Positions 1-7,250 of a stretch of DNA of 11,603 bases are shown piece by piece. Source of the DNA: Deltaproteobacteria bacterium UBA6967 (lineage in GTDB: Bacteria > SAR324 > NAC60-12); the NCBI GenBank assembly GCA_002450295.1, contig DJYX01000212.1, positions 1 through 11,603 on the forward strand. Direction: 5' to 3'. The translations under genes and the position numbers were made by a program. The first letter of the stretch is position 1. Every line of letters begins with the position of its first letter. Under the pieces are notes generated by a model. The model had not been told where the DNA came from. It saw only the letters and a program-made list of their open reading frames with translations, and did no database searches.

Positions 1-696
1 GTCTTGTTGAGGTTTGAAGTATTCGAACCTCAATTGCTGTCCCAAAGAAGATTGTCGAACCTTAGTAATTATATAAAGGACAATCCCCAACTGAATCAGG
101 ATGGTGGCGATCGCAATTCCTTCCACTCCCATTTGGGGAAATGGCCCCCAGCCAAACATCAACAACGGGTCAAGGATAATATTCGCCATGAAACCGCAAA
201 TCAGCGCATTACGATAAGTCTTGGTATCGCCCTGCGCATTGAGTCCTGCATTTGCGGTTAAATTGATGATGAAAGTGGCGCACCCATAGATAAGCCAGTC
301 GATGTAGCTTAGGGCCATCTCCAAATATGACTCCTCTGCGCCCATATGACGATAAAGCATGGGAGTGAAAGTTTGACCCAGGAGCATCACCAATCCGGAG
401 GCAACCAATGCCAGTAGCAGCGCTTGAGCGATCAATCGAACAGCGCGCTCCTCTTGTTGGGCTCCCATTGCATTGGAAACCAGTGCGTTTGTTCCTTGTC
501 CAAGACCGATTCCCATAGATAACAAGCCCAGAAAAGGAATCATCGACAACGAGAGCGCAGCAATCGCCTGAGCAGAAAGTTGACCAGCCCAAAAGGTGTC
601 TACCACGTTGAACATGGTGTTAAAAAACCAGCCTACACTTGCGGGGAATGCGATTCGACGGACGAGAAGAGGGATTGGGTCTTTGGCGAGATTCAT
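1..696 (-). CDS. MATE family efflux transporter, N-terminal half (cut by window edge)
   Basis: The minus-strand frame from ATG 696-694 stays open to position 1, giving the first 232 residues of a protein whose family is usually about 440-460 aa with 12 membrane helices. MATE proteins export drugs, metabolites or other organic compounds across the inner membrane using a Na+ or H+ gradient. Visible family features are the helix-1 segment NTMFNVVDTFWAG (residues 26-38), a glycine-rich loop GIGLGQGTNALVSNAMGA (62-79), and the motif NIILDPLLMFG (172-182) followed by GVEGIAIAT (190-198), typical of the end of the first six-helix half. An in-frame stop lies 15 codons upstream and no other ATG intervenes, so the start is fairly secure, though no good Shine-Dalgarno sequence is seen. 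It lies 167 bases after livG, so it may be a separate unit; its substrate is unknown. No frameshift or internal stop was found. Confidence 0.9.
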   Translation of the reverse strand, partial: MNLAKDPIPLLVRRIAFPASVGWFFNTMFNVVDTFWAGQLSAQAIAALSLSMIPFLGLLSMGIGLGQGTNALVSNAMGAQQEERAVRLIAQALLLALVASGLVMLLGQTFTPMLYRHMGAEESYLEMALSYIDWLIYGCATFIINLTANAGLNAQGDTKTYRNALICGFMANIILDPLLMFGWGPFPQMGVEGIAIATILIQLGIVLYIITKVRQSSLGQQLRFEYFKPQQD

Positions 697-863
697 TAAG
701 GGTTCATTCAGAAAAATGAGGATTTGATTAAATATATATTAAATTTCTAAAGACAAAATTCCTCAAATTTCTTTTAAGGATTAATTCTTTGGAACCTCCT
801 AATGTGTGTTTAGATTTTCAAATCGTATACTTGGAACTTCAATCTCAAAATTTGTAATTCCGG
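697..863 (-). promoter_or_regulatory. AT-rich intergenic gap; possible promoter for the MATE gene
   Basis: This is the largest non-coding gap in the window (167 bases) and clearly more AT-rich than the flanking genes. On the minus strand a weak sigma70-like pair can be read: TTGAGG (766-761) and TAATAT (741-736), with a 19-base spacer, which is longer than ideal. Other AT-rich hexamers fit about as well, so the exact promoter is uncertain. I see no convincing rho-independent terminator for livG here, only short AT stems such as AAATT/AATTT. The gap suggests that the MATE gene can be transcribed separately from the importer genes, but read-through is not excluded. Confidence 0.25.
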
Positions 864-1667
864 TCATTGACCTCTGATAGCGTTACGGATCTCATCGTCA
901 GGCAATTCACGACCTAAATAGGCCTCAATAACAGCATGATCATTCTTGATCATCTCTGGAGGCCCTTCCGCTATCTTCTGACCATGATCCAAAACCGATA
1001 TCGTTTCACAAGTGCTCATGACCACCTTCAAAATGTGCTCTACAACTACTACCGTCAACTCATAGCGCTCTTTCAATCCGAGAATCGTCTCCATCAATTT
1101 ATCAACATTCACGGGGGACAATCCTGCACCTGGTTCATCGAGCAGGAGCAGCTTGGGCTTCATCGCAATTGCTCTGCCCAACGCTAACAGCCTTCGCTGC
1201 CCACCTGAAAGCTCTCCTGCAGGAATATCGGCAAAGTTTGCAAGCCCAATAAATTCGAGCAGATCCAACATCTCTTCTTTCATATTCTGATCTGCTTGCC
1301 GAACCCGAGAGGTACCAAGTAAAGATTCAACGATTCCATAGCTAGTTTTGCAATGATTTCCGACCATCACGTTTTCCAGTACGGTCATCTCTGAAAACAA
1401 CCTCAGAAGTTGGAAGGTTCTGGCCATACCTAGGGCAGCAATACCATGAGCTTGCAGATTGGTAATGTCATGACCATCAAACTCAATGTGACTGCCAGGG
1501 TCTGGTTGATAGACCCCTGTTACTAGGTTGAAGAAAGTCGATTTGCCGGAGCCATTGGGGCCAATTAAGCCATGTACCGTCCCAGGTTGAACTTTTAGAT
1601 CAACTCCTGAGACCGCTTTTAGCCCTCCGAAGCTCTTACTAAGTCCTCTAGTTTCAAGAAGTGCCAA
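864..1667 (-). CDS. livG: Liv-type ABC transporter ATP-binding protein (LivG)
   Basis: One of two ATPases energising a HAAT-family importer on the cytoplasmic face of the inner membrane. From the TTG start at 1667 the protein is 267 aa and begins MALLETRGLSKSFGG, matching the usual LivG N-terminus. Motifs: Walker A GPNGSGKST (about 36-44), Q-loop RTFQ (Q86), signature LSGGQ (153-157), Walker B LLLLDE (173-178) followed by the LivG-type PGAGLSP, and switch histidine in VVEH (H211). The frame also contains an ATG at 1721, but that form would add 18 basic residues and overlap livM by 68 bases. The TTG at 1667 has GAGGA eight bases upstream and overlaps livM by 14 bases, so it is preferred. It is the last of the five transporter genes, and co-transcription with livM is almost certain. 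The family is clear; the transported substrate cannot be read from an ATPase. Confidence 0.93.
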   Translation of the reverse strand: MALLETRGLSKSFGGLKAVSGVDLKVQPGTVHGLIGPNGSGKSTFFNLVTGVYQPDPGSHIEFDGHDITNLQAHGIAALGMARTFQLLRLFSEMTVLENVMVGNHCKTSYGIVESLLGTSRVRQADQNMKEEMLDLLEFIGLANFADIPAGELSGGQRRLLALGRAIAMKPKLLLLDEPGAGLSPVNVDKLMETILGLKERYELTVVVVEHILKVVMSTCETISVLDHGQKIAEGPPEMIKNDHAVIEAYLGRELPDDEIRNAIRGQ

Positions 1668-2682
1668 GGTTCTGTTCCTCGTGTTTTTCGATGAATTTCC
1701 TTTTAACAATCGCTTGCTCAATCACTCCACCAATTCCTCGGGGCATAAAGACGACCAAAAACACCATCGTGATGCCAAAGATTAAGGGTTGATAGAAGTA
1801 ATAATCCTTGGTTTGATCATAGATGACGGTCACGACGATCGCTCCAACCACACCACCCCAAATATTTCCGATTCCACCAAGGACAACCATCAACAACAAG
1901 GTTACCATTTCAATCACAGTGAAATTATTGTGATGAAGGTAACCAGGTGGCATATGAGCGAAGAGTGCTCCTGCTAAACCTGCGTAGATGGCGCTGATCA
2001 CAAAAGCCAGCAACTTATAAAATGGCACATTGATTCCTGAGACAGAGGCCGCGATGACATCTTCACGAATAGCCTTGAAAGCCCGACCTGTGGAGGAATT
2101 GAGGATGACGAAGGAGAAATAGATTCCGATAATTGCCGCTGTCATCACAAGGTAGAAGTAATGATCGAAGCTCTCAATGACATAGTCTCCAATTGTGGGA
2201 GCTGGGATCATCATGATACCTGTACTTGATCCGAGAGCAGGAGTAACAGCGATCATAATTCGAACAGACTCGCCTAGTCCTAGGGTTGCTAGAGCGAGGT
2301 AGGCACCTTCTAATCGTACTGAAGGAAGACCCACAACCAGGCCAGCGCAACAAGTGACTAAGATGGCGAGAGGTGCACTCAACCAAAAAGGTAACCCATA
2401 ATTCTGAGCCAAGAGAGCAGACGTCACTGCACCAATGGCATATAAGCCAATGTGGCCCACGGTTACTTGGCCACAAAAGCCTTTCACAATATTTAGCCCC
2501 ACTGCCAGCAAAATGAATAAGCAGCATCTGTTGGCTAAATCTACATAATATTCACCGAAAGTAGCCGTAATCAGATTTGGTAAAAAAAGCAGCAAAATAT
2601 AAGCAATCACCCAAGGGAGGAGGCGATGAATCTTCGCAAGGGATTCAATTGCTGAAGCAAAGTTGGTGATGAATGAAATCAT
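1654..2682 (-). CDS. livM: Liv-type ABC transporter permease (LivM)
   Basis: A 342-aa inner-membrane permease of the LivM type, one half of the heterodimeric channel through which the imported solute passes. The sequence is dominated by hydrophobic segments (about 8-10). The family signature GLNIVKGFCGQVTVGHIG lies at about 62-79. The cytoplasmic EAA-like loop that docks on the ATPase is GRAFKAIREDVIAASVSGIN (199-218). A glycine-rich stretch LLMVVLGGIGNIWGG and a MPRGIGG motif near the C-terminus are also typical. The ATG at 2682 follows an AGG-containing but weak ribosome site. It lies 60 bases after the binding-protein gene, from which it is separated by a strong hairpin, and its end overlaps the start of livG. 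The charged tail (about 25 residues, rich in K and E) is probably cytoplasmic. Confidence 0.94.
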   Translation of the reverse strand: MISFITNFASAIESLAKIHRLLPWVIAYILLLFLPNLITATFGEYYVDLANRCCLFILLAVGLNIVKGFCGQVTVGHIGLYAIGAVTSALLAQNYGLPFWLSAPLAILVTCCAGLVVGLPSVRLEGAYLALATLGLGESVRIMIAVTPALGSSTGIMMIPAPTIGDYVIESFDHYFYLVMTAAIIGIYFSFVILNSSTGRAFKAIREDVIAASVSGINVPFYKLLAFVISAIYAGLAGALFAHMPPGYLHHNNFTVIEMVTLLLMVVLGGIGNIWGGVVGAIVVTVIYDQTKDYYFYQPLIFGITMVFLVVFMPRGIGGVIEQAIVKRKFIEKHEEQNLGTS

Positions 2683-2709
2683 GGAAAGTCAACCTGGGAA
2701 GGAACAGCG

Positions 2710-2735
2710 TCGGGGAAACCCTAGAGTTTCCCCGA
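2710..2735 (-). other. Intercistronic stem-loop between binding-protein and livM genes
   Basis: A perfect 10-base-pair inverted repeat (TCGGGGAAAC and GTTTCCCCGA around a six-base loop) lies between the binding-protein stop codon (2745-2743) and the livM ATG (2682). There is no U-run after it on the minus strand, so it is not a typical rho-independent terminator. By analogy with other binding-protein operons it could block 3' exonuclease decay and so raise the amount of binding-protein message relative to the permease message. That role is inferred; the hairpin itself is directly visible. Confidence 0.75.
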
Positions 2736-2742
2736 TCGTTGA

Positions 2743-3945
2743 TCAGAGACCGAAGTCTTCCGGCATATTCACACGGGCTAGAACCTCTGTCTCGAAGGCT
2801 TCTCCACCCTTTTTATAAGCAATCAGAACAGGAGTCTTGTTCCCGTCACGACACTGTGGTGTCGCGGCAGCACAGAAGCTGATTGGTCCAGAGGCAAGAC
2901 CTTGATAGTTCTTAACGTTGGCAATCGCATCCCGAATCGCAGTTCGATCAGCTGCCAATGAGCTATTGGTCAGCTTGAGGTCTGAATTGTTCAGGGCAAT
3001 TTCAACGATCCTGATTAGATCATAAGCTTGGGAAAAGTCATGATCAGGAGCGTGAATTCCGTAGCGATCCTTAACCATCTGGTTAAAGAGCTTTGCAATT
3101 GGGCGAGTATCTGCGTTTGAGTAGGCAGCAGCATAGAAAACACCTTTTACCGCATCCCCGGAGATCTTGGGCACAGGTGCATTTGATGCCGAAGACGATC
3201 CAATTCGACGCACATCAGTTCCAATACCAGCTTCGTACGATTGAATCAGAGCACGGCTCATTGTCTCTGCCAAAGCAGCTACCATAATTCCATCCACACC
3301 TGCTGATTTGATTTTCTGCATGTGCGTTCGGAAATCGACTTCCTTCTCTTGAACCTGAGCAACATATGCTGGATCAGCACCGTGCTGGCTCTTCATCTGT
3401 GCTTGCATCGCATCGCAGTCATTTTGAGAAGCTGCATCTGCCGCACAAATATAGGCGATCTTTTTGCCAATATTCTCACCCACGTATTTCGCATTCACAC
3501 CTGCGTAAAAACGACCGGATACAGGGACTCTAAACACCCAGGCACTCCCTTTTTGAGTGATCTGGGAATTTGTGGAATGCGGGATGATTTGGGGAACCTG
3601 AGCTTTTGCAGTTACATCCACAATCGGTAAAGAAACTGAAGAGCATGTTGAACCAATCAACAAGTGAACTTTTTCCTGAAAAATTAACTTGTTAGCATTG
3701 GCAACACCTTTGTCTGACTTACACTCGTCATTCATCAGCGTTGCTTTGATCTGGTGGCCGTTGATACCGCCAGCCTCATTGATGAGTCCGATCTCATCCA
3801 TGACCATCTGACCGTATTTCTGACCATTCTCACTAACCATCCGCATTGTGATACCAACACGAATTTCATCAGCTAGTGCCGCTGTTGCTGAGAGAACAAA
3901 TCCTCCTGCAGCTAATCCAGCAAGGAATTTAGTCCAGTTTCTCAT
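2743..3945 (-). CDS. Periplasmic substrate-binding protein of a Liv-type ABC importer
   Basis: A 400-aa type I periplasmic binding protein (Peripla_BP_6/LivJK family) that captures the solute in the periplasm and delivers it to LivH/LivM. Residues 1-25 form a Sec signal peptide: a basic start (MRNWTKF), a hydrophobic core and an ALA cleavage site before D26. The mature part opens with EIRVGITMRM, followed by NEAGGINGHQI (56-66), both typical of the family. Six cysteines (75, 101, 167, 177, 358, 365) fall in three close pairs. The 75/101 pair corresponds to the known LivJ disulfide and the others are probably extra disulfides. The ATG at 3945 has a strong AGGAGGA ribosome site five bases upstream, the best in the window, which fits the high dosage binding proteins need. 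Hairpins flank the gene on both sides. This family also binds amides, urea, aromatic and aliphatic acids, so branched-chain amino acid specificity should not be assumed; hence no symbol. Confidence 0.93.
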   Translation of the reverse strand: MRNWTKFLAGLAAGGFVLSATAALADEIRVGITMRMVSENGQKYGQMVMDEIGLINEAGGINGHQIKATLMNDECKSDKGVANANKLIFQEKVHLLIGSTCSSVSLPIVDVTAKAQVPQIIPHSTNSQITQKGSAWVFRVPVSGRFYAGVNAKYVGENIGKKIAYICAADAASQNDCDAMQAQMKSQHGADPAYVAQVQEKEVDFRTHMQKIKSAGVDGIMVAALAETMSRALIQSYEAGIGTDVRRIGSSSASNAPVPKISGDAVKGVFYAAAYSNADTRPIAKLFNQMVKDRYGIHAPDHDFSQAYDLIRIVEIALNNSDLKLTNSSLAADRTAIRDAIANVKNYQGLASGPISFCAAATPQCRDGNKTPVLIAYKKGGEAFETEVLARVNMPEDFGL

Positions 3946-3972
3946 GGCTTCCTCCTTTTTGAGCCTAGTTGG

Positions 3973-3998
3973 AAAAATGGCATGAATTCTTTCATGCC
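3973..3998 (-). terminator. Terminator-like hairpin at the end of livH (attenuator or mRNA stabiliser)
   Basis: On the minus strand an 8-base-pair stem, GGCATGAA/TTCATGCC with an AGAA loop, is followed by ATTTTT (3978-3973). This has the layout of a rho-independent terminator, although the stem is only moderately GC-rich. The 5' arm contains the livH stop codon (3994-3992). The binding-protein ATG is only 28 bases beyond the T-run, and no promoter is obvious in between. Full termination would leave the next gene without a transcript, so partial attenuation or protection of the livH 3' end is more likely. Confidence 0.55.
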
Positions 3999-4897
3999 TT
4001 TACTTTTGCCACGATCCCGAAAAGACCAGCAGGCCGGTACATTAATACCAGGATCAGTAACAAAAATGCGTAAATATCTTTGTGACTAGCAGAAATGTAT
4101 GCCGCACCAAGATTTTCAAAAATTCCGACAAGTATTCCTCCGATCAAAGCACCTGGCAAGCTGCCAAACCCACCTACGACAGCAGCTGCAAATGCTTTCA
4201 TCAACATCAGGTAGCCCATTTCTACTTGCACCGATTGCATCGGGCCTACTAACACTCCAGCCGCTGCGGCCAAAGCACAGGCCAGTCCGAAAATCAGCGA
4301 AATGAACAATGGGACATTGATACCCATCAAAAAAGCGATATCCTTATTATGTGCTACTGCCCTAACTGCAAGACCAATTTTAGTATAGCGTAAGAAGTAG
4401 TTCAGGATTCCCATCAGACACAAAGACACCACCGCAGTCAGCAGGTAACTCGGTGGTATTGATATGTCGTTGATCTCCAGAGGCTCTATACCAAAATCAA
4501 CGGGGAAGGGTTCTGCATCGGCTCCCCAAATCAGGAAAGCTACATTCATTAGGGCGACAGACATTCCAAAACCACAGATAATCATCCCCATTCCAGAGAC
4601 GGTGTACCCACCGCCTGATCTCGTGAGACGCCTGTAGAAAACCCGCTCAATGAACATACCGAGCAAGGCGGCTAGAATCATTGCTCCAATCATTGCTCCA
4701 GGATAAGGGATCCCTATCTGTTGAGAGAGAACAAGGCCCAGAAATGCCCCAAACATATAGATTTCACCGTGGGCGAAATGAACGATGTCCAAGCCTGAAT
4801 AGATTAGAGAGATTCCTAAGGCCACAATTCCGTAAACGACCCCGATGGTCACTCCAAAAATGATAAACGCTAGTAAAGATCCAAAATCAAAGTCCAT
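3992..4897 (-). CDS. livH: Liv-type ABC transporter permease (LivH)
   Basis: A 301-aa inner-membrane permease, the partner of LivM in the importer channel. The LivH hallmark YSGLDIVHFAHGE sits at 33-45, right after the first hydrophobic helix. The ATPase-docking loop GLAVRAVAHNKDIAFLMGIN is at 175-194, and the GGFGSLPGALIGG segment with the RPAGLFG motif close to the C-terminus is typical of the family. About eight hydrophobic helices can be counted and the length is normal. The ATG at 4897 lies 16 bases after the livF stop. No Shine-Dalgarno sequence is evident, which suggests that translation depends on ribosomes arriving from livF. Its stop codon is embedded in the hairpin described at 3973-3998. 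Confidence 0.94.
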   Translation of the reverse strand: MDFDFGSLLAFIIFGVTIGVVYGIVALGISLIYSGLDIVHFAHGEIYMFGAFLGLVLSQQIGIPYPGAMIGAMILAALLGMFIERVFYRRLTRSGGGYTVSGMGMIICGFGMSVALMNVAFLIWGADAEPFPVDFGIEPLEINDISIPPSYLLTAVVSLCLMGILNYFLRYTKIGLAVRAVAHNKDIAFLMGINVPLFISLIFGLACALAAAAGVLVGPMQSVQVEMGYLMLMKAFAAAVVGGFGSLPGALIGGILVGIFENLGAAYISASHKDIYAFLLLILVLMYRPAGLFGIVAKVKA

Positions 4898-4913
4898 GAG
4901 GCTGATTTATTGG

Positions 4914-5651
4914 TTAGGAATTGAGTGATTTTTTTGTGTTCGCGACTGTGCCGCCCAAGAAAGAATCTTTTACCGAGGGATCATTGATCAAATCTTCTGC
5001 TGAACCTTCGATCATAATTACTCCATCACGAATGATGTAGGCATATTGAGCTAATAGTAGCGCCATCCTTACGTTTTGCTCCACGATGAGAATCGTAACA
5101 CCAGTCTGGCTGATTTTATATATATTCGAAAAAATTTCTAAAACGACTTTTGGAGCCAGTGCAGCACTGGGCTCGTCTAGCATCAACATCTTGGGCTTGG
5201 CCATCAAACCTCTACCAATGACGAGCATCTGGACCTCGCCACCGCTCAAGGTTCCGGAGAGCACTTTCCTTCTTTGTCTCAGTACTGGAAAGAACTCATA
5301 CACTCTCTCCAAATCAGCTCGTACCACACTACTATCGCTTCGGGTGTATGCTCCCAGCATCAAGTTCTCTTCTACTGTCATCGCAGGATAAGCCTCTTTG
5401 GACTGCGTAACCTGCACAAGTCCGCTTCGCACAATTTCGTGGGGTTTCTTACCAGAGATGATTTGCCCATCAAACTCGATACTTCCCTCCATCACAGGTA
5501 CCAGCCCTGAAATGGTTTTCAGTAAGGTGGATTTGCCCGTTCCATTGCCTCCCAAGAGTGCAACCACACCTCCTTGGGGAACATTGAGGTTGATCCCACG
5601 AAGGATTTTGAGTTTGCCATATCCTGAGTGAACCTCCTTGATATTTAACAA
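4914..5651 (-). CDS. livF: Liv-type ABC transporter ATP-binding protein (LivF)
   Basis: The second ATPase of the importer, 245 aa. Motifs: Walker A GGNGTGKST (34-42), signature LSGGE (135-139), Walker B MLMLDE (155-160) and VEQN (190-193), where LivF proteins normally carry Gln in place of the usual switch histidine. The segment PAMTVEENLMLGAY (89-102) is also LivF-like. The start is a TTG at 5651-5649, preceded by GGGAG with eight bases of spacing. No in-frame ATG occurs near this position, and the N-terminus MLNIKEVHSGYG fits the family, so the TTG start is well supported. It follows the TIM-barrel gene after 37 bases and leads the transporter genes. The transcription order F-H-K-M-G differs from the E. 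coli order K-H-M-G-F. Confidence 0.94.
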   Translation of the reverse strand: MLNIKEVHSGYGKLKILRGINLNVPQGGVVALLGGNGTGKSTLLKTISGLVPVMEGSIEFDGQIISGKKPHEIVRSGLVQVTQSKEAYPAMTVEENLMLGAYTRSDSSVVRADLERVYEFFPVLRQRRKVLSGTLSGGEVQMLVIGRGLMAKPKMLMLDEPSAALAPKVVLEIFSNIYKISQTGVTILIVEQNVRMALLLAQYAYIIRDGVIMIEGSAEDLINDPSVKDSFLGGTVANTKKSLNS

Positions 5652-5688
5652 AACACAGTCTCCCTATTTTTTGAACTAACGAGGTTAA

Positions 5689-6522
5689 TCAAAGAAATTC
5701 CAAGCGATCACAGATTGTTTTGACCATCTCATCTGCGGGCCTCAGCCACCAGTCAAAGGCTGAGAAGATCTCGACTTCAACAGGGCCTTTAAATCCTTCC
5801 CTCTCCATCCAAGTCCTGATTTTACGATTATCGATGCAGCCATCCCCGGGCATCCCTCGATCTAGCCGCAAATCTTTTGTTTGGGGCAGCCAATCAGAAA
5901 CATGCAGGTGCTGAATTCGTGTTCCTGCTTGATGAATTTGTTCTTCCAGTCCTTGATCCCACCAAAGAGCGTAGCTGTCGAGCGCAATTGTCAAATTCGG
6001 ATGAGAGAGATCATCCAAAATTTCAACCGCATCTCTGAGGCTGGAGATCACCGATCTCCAGCCACAAACCATTGGGTGAAGAGGCTCTAGAGATAGGCAT
6101 ATTCCCAGTTTCTCAGCAGTGGGCAGTAAGAGTCCCAGTTCTGCCAGGGCTGCTTCCTTTTGAAGCCGAATATCCTTCGAATCAGATGGTAGCCCTCCCG
6201 TGATGACTACGACCGAAGAAACCTCCAACTCAGCTGCAATTTCAAGGAGTTGCTGATTTTTCAATCTCTGTGAGATCCGATCTTCTCCACTATGAGAATC
6301 AATCAAAACGAGGGCACAGAGCGCTTCAGCTCGTACACCTGAATCTCGAAGTGAACTTTTGGCCTTTTTTACTCCCACATCATTCAACATTGGCTTCCAA
6401 ATCGCTGTTCGGAAGACTCCATGTCGAGCAAAGCAATCAAGGGATTCGAGAAAATCACACTGCTTAGAAACACAAACCTGATGAATATTCAGATCATCCA
6501 GTGTGAGTACTCTACTTATCAA
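5689..6522 (-). CDS. Sugar phosphate isomerase/epimerase-like TIM-barrel protein
   Basis: A 277-aa protein of the xylose-isomerase-like TIM-barrel superfamily (AP_endonuc_2 domain; relatives include IolE, IolI, hydroxypyruvate isomerase and D-tagatose 3-epimerase). These soluble enzymes use a divalent metal to isomerise, epimerise or dehydrate sugars, cyclitols or hydroxy-acids. Candidate metal ligands appear in the expected order: E146 in LSLEPLHP, D182 in IALDSYALWWD, H207 in QHLHVSD, and E249 or E251 in VEVEIFS near the C-terminus. RGMPGDG (222-228) matches the loop that usually precedes the last strand. The start is a TTG at 6522 that shares four bases (TTGA) with the end of the upstream SDR gene. 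No ATG occurs until residue 45, which would remove the first barrel strand. Placement between an SDR gene and livF implies a role in the same pathway. The exact reaction is unknown. Confidence 0.85.
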   Translation of the reverse strand: MISRVLTLDDLNIHQVCVSKQCDFLESLDCFARHGVFRTAIWKPMLNDVGVKKAKSSLRDSGVRAEALCALVLIDSHSGEDRISQRLKNQQLLEIAAELEVSSVVVITGGLPSDSKDIRLQKEAALAELGLLLPTAEKLGICLSLEPLHPMVCGWRSVISSLRDAVEILDDLSHPNLTIALDSYALWWDQGLEEQIHQAGTRIQHLHVSDWLPQTKDLRLDRGMPGDGCIDNRKIRTWMEREGFKGPVEVEIFSAFDWWLRPADEMVKTICDRLEFL

Positions 6523-7250
6523 TGTTTGGCTCGTCCACCTGTGATATCAAATAGTTGCCCCGTAGTAAATGAACATCTCGGACTGGCAACCCAAGCAGTC
6601 ATGTCAGCAATTTCCTGAACCGAACAAAATCGTCCCATTGGGATCAGAGCTTTTTTCTCTTTGATGTAGTCCTCAGACATTCCCTTCAGCAGATCTGTTT
6701 CAGTAATCGCAGGCGTTATGCAATTGACAGTGATTTGAGAGGGTTGGAGTTCTCTAGCCAGTCCCTTCGCAAACCCAACTACTCCTGCCTTCGCTGCACC
6801 ATAGGCGACGGCCCCCGGATTCCCATCTTTTGCGGCCACAGATGCAATTATGACGAGTCTGCCGTAACCAGTAGTACGCAAATGGGGAAGTACTGATTTT
6901 ACAGACAGGAAAACTCCGGTTAAATCAACATCCAGAACTTGCTGCCAATCCGAAAGAGAATATTCCCAGGTGGGCTTAGTTGGCCCGTTAATCCCAGCGC
7001 TTGCAATCAATCCTTCCAAGCCCCCAAGTGATCCCAAGCTTGCTTCAATTCCCTTGGTAACCGATGCTTCATCGGTTACGTCCACTTGTACACTATGTTC
7101 AAAAGCAGGATCTGAGGCGATTTCTGCTAAATTTAAGTCCCATGCAGAGACTCTTGCACCCAATTCGGCGAATCTTTCCCCAATTGCTTTGCCGATTCCT
7201 CTTCCAGCACCTGTAATCACGAAGCGCTGTCCTTCCAGATCGAAACTCAC
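6519..7250 (-). CDS. Short-chain dehydrogenase/reductase (classical SDR)
   Basis: A soluble NAD(P)-dependent dehydrogenase of the classical SDR family that probably interconverts a hydroxyl and a keto group on a pathway intermediate. From the GTG at 7250 it is 243 aa. Features: nucleotide motif TGAGRGIG (13-20), an acidic residue after strand 2 (D38 in SAWDLN), which favours NAD(H), VDVTD (56-60), catalytic S137, and Y150/K154 in AYGAAKAG. The C-terminus has DITGG. The usual Asn of the catalytic tetrad appears as Asp (D109 in LDVDLTGVF). An ATG at 7286 gives a 255-aa form but overlaps the MaoC gene by 40 bases and has no ribosome site. The GTG makes a GTGA overlap with the MaoC stop and has GGGGA just upstream, so it is preferred. 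It resembles FabG or 3-hydroxyacyl-CoA dehydrogenase-like SDRs; the substrate is not determinable here. Confidence 0.92.
   Translation of the reverse strand: MSFDLEGQRFVITGAGRGIGKAIGERFAELGARVSAWDLNLAEIASDPAFEHSVQVDVTDEASVTKGIEASLGSLGGLEGLIASAGINGPTKPTWEYSLSDWQQVLDVDLTGVFLSVKSVLPHLRTTGYGRLVIIASVAAKDGNPGAVAYGAAKAGVVGFAKGLARELQPSQITVNCITPAITETDLLKGMSEDYIKEKKALIPMGRFCSVQEIADMTAWVASPRCSFTTGQLFDITGGRAKH

Noticed and set aside
209..592. 127-codon minus-strand open frame inside the MATE gene
   Set aside because: It lies out of frame within the MATE coding region, and its cysteine- and arginine-rich translation is unlike a real protein; the frame open from 696 to position 1 gives clear MATE motifs.
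795..800. Perfect AGGAGG on the minus strand in the gap after livG
   Set aside because: No ATG, GTG or TTG follows within a usable distance, so I do not call a small gene there.
1668..1721. Longer livG N-terminus from ATG 1721
   Set aside because: It would add 18 basic residues not typical of LivG and overlap livM by 68 bases; TTG 1667 has a better ribosome site.
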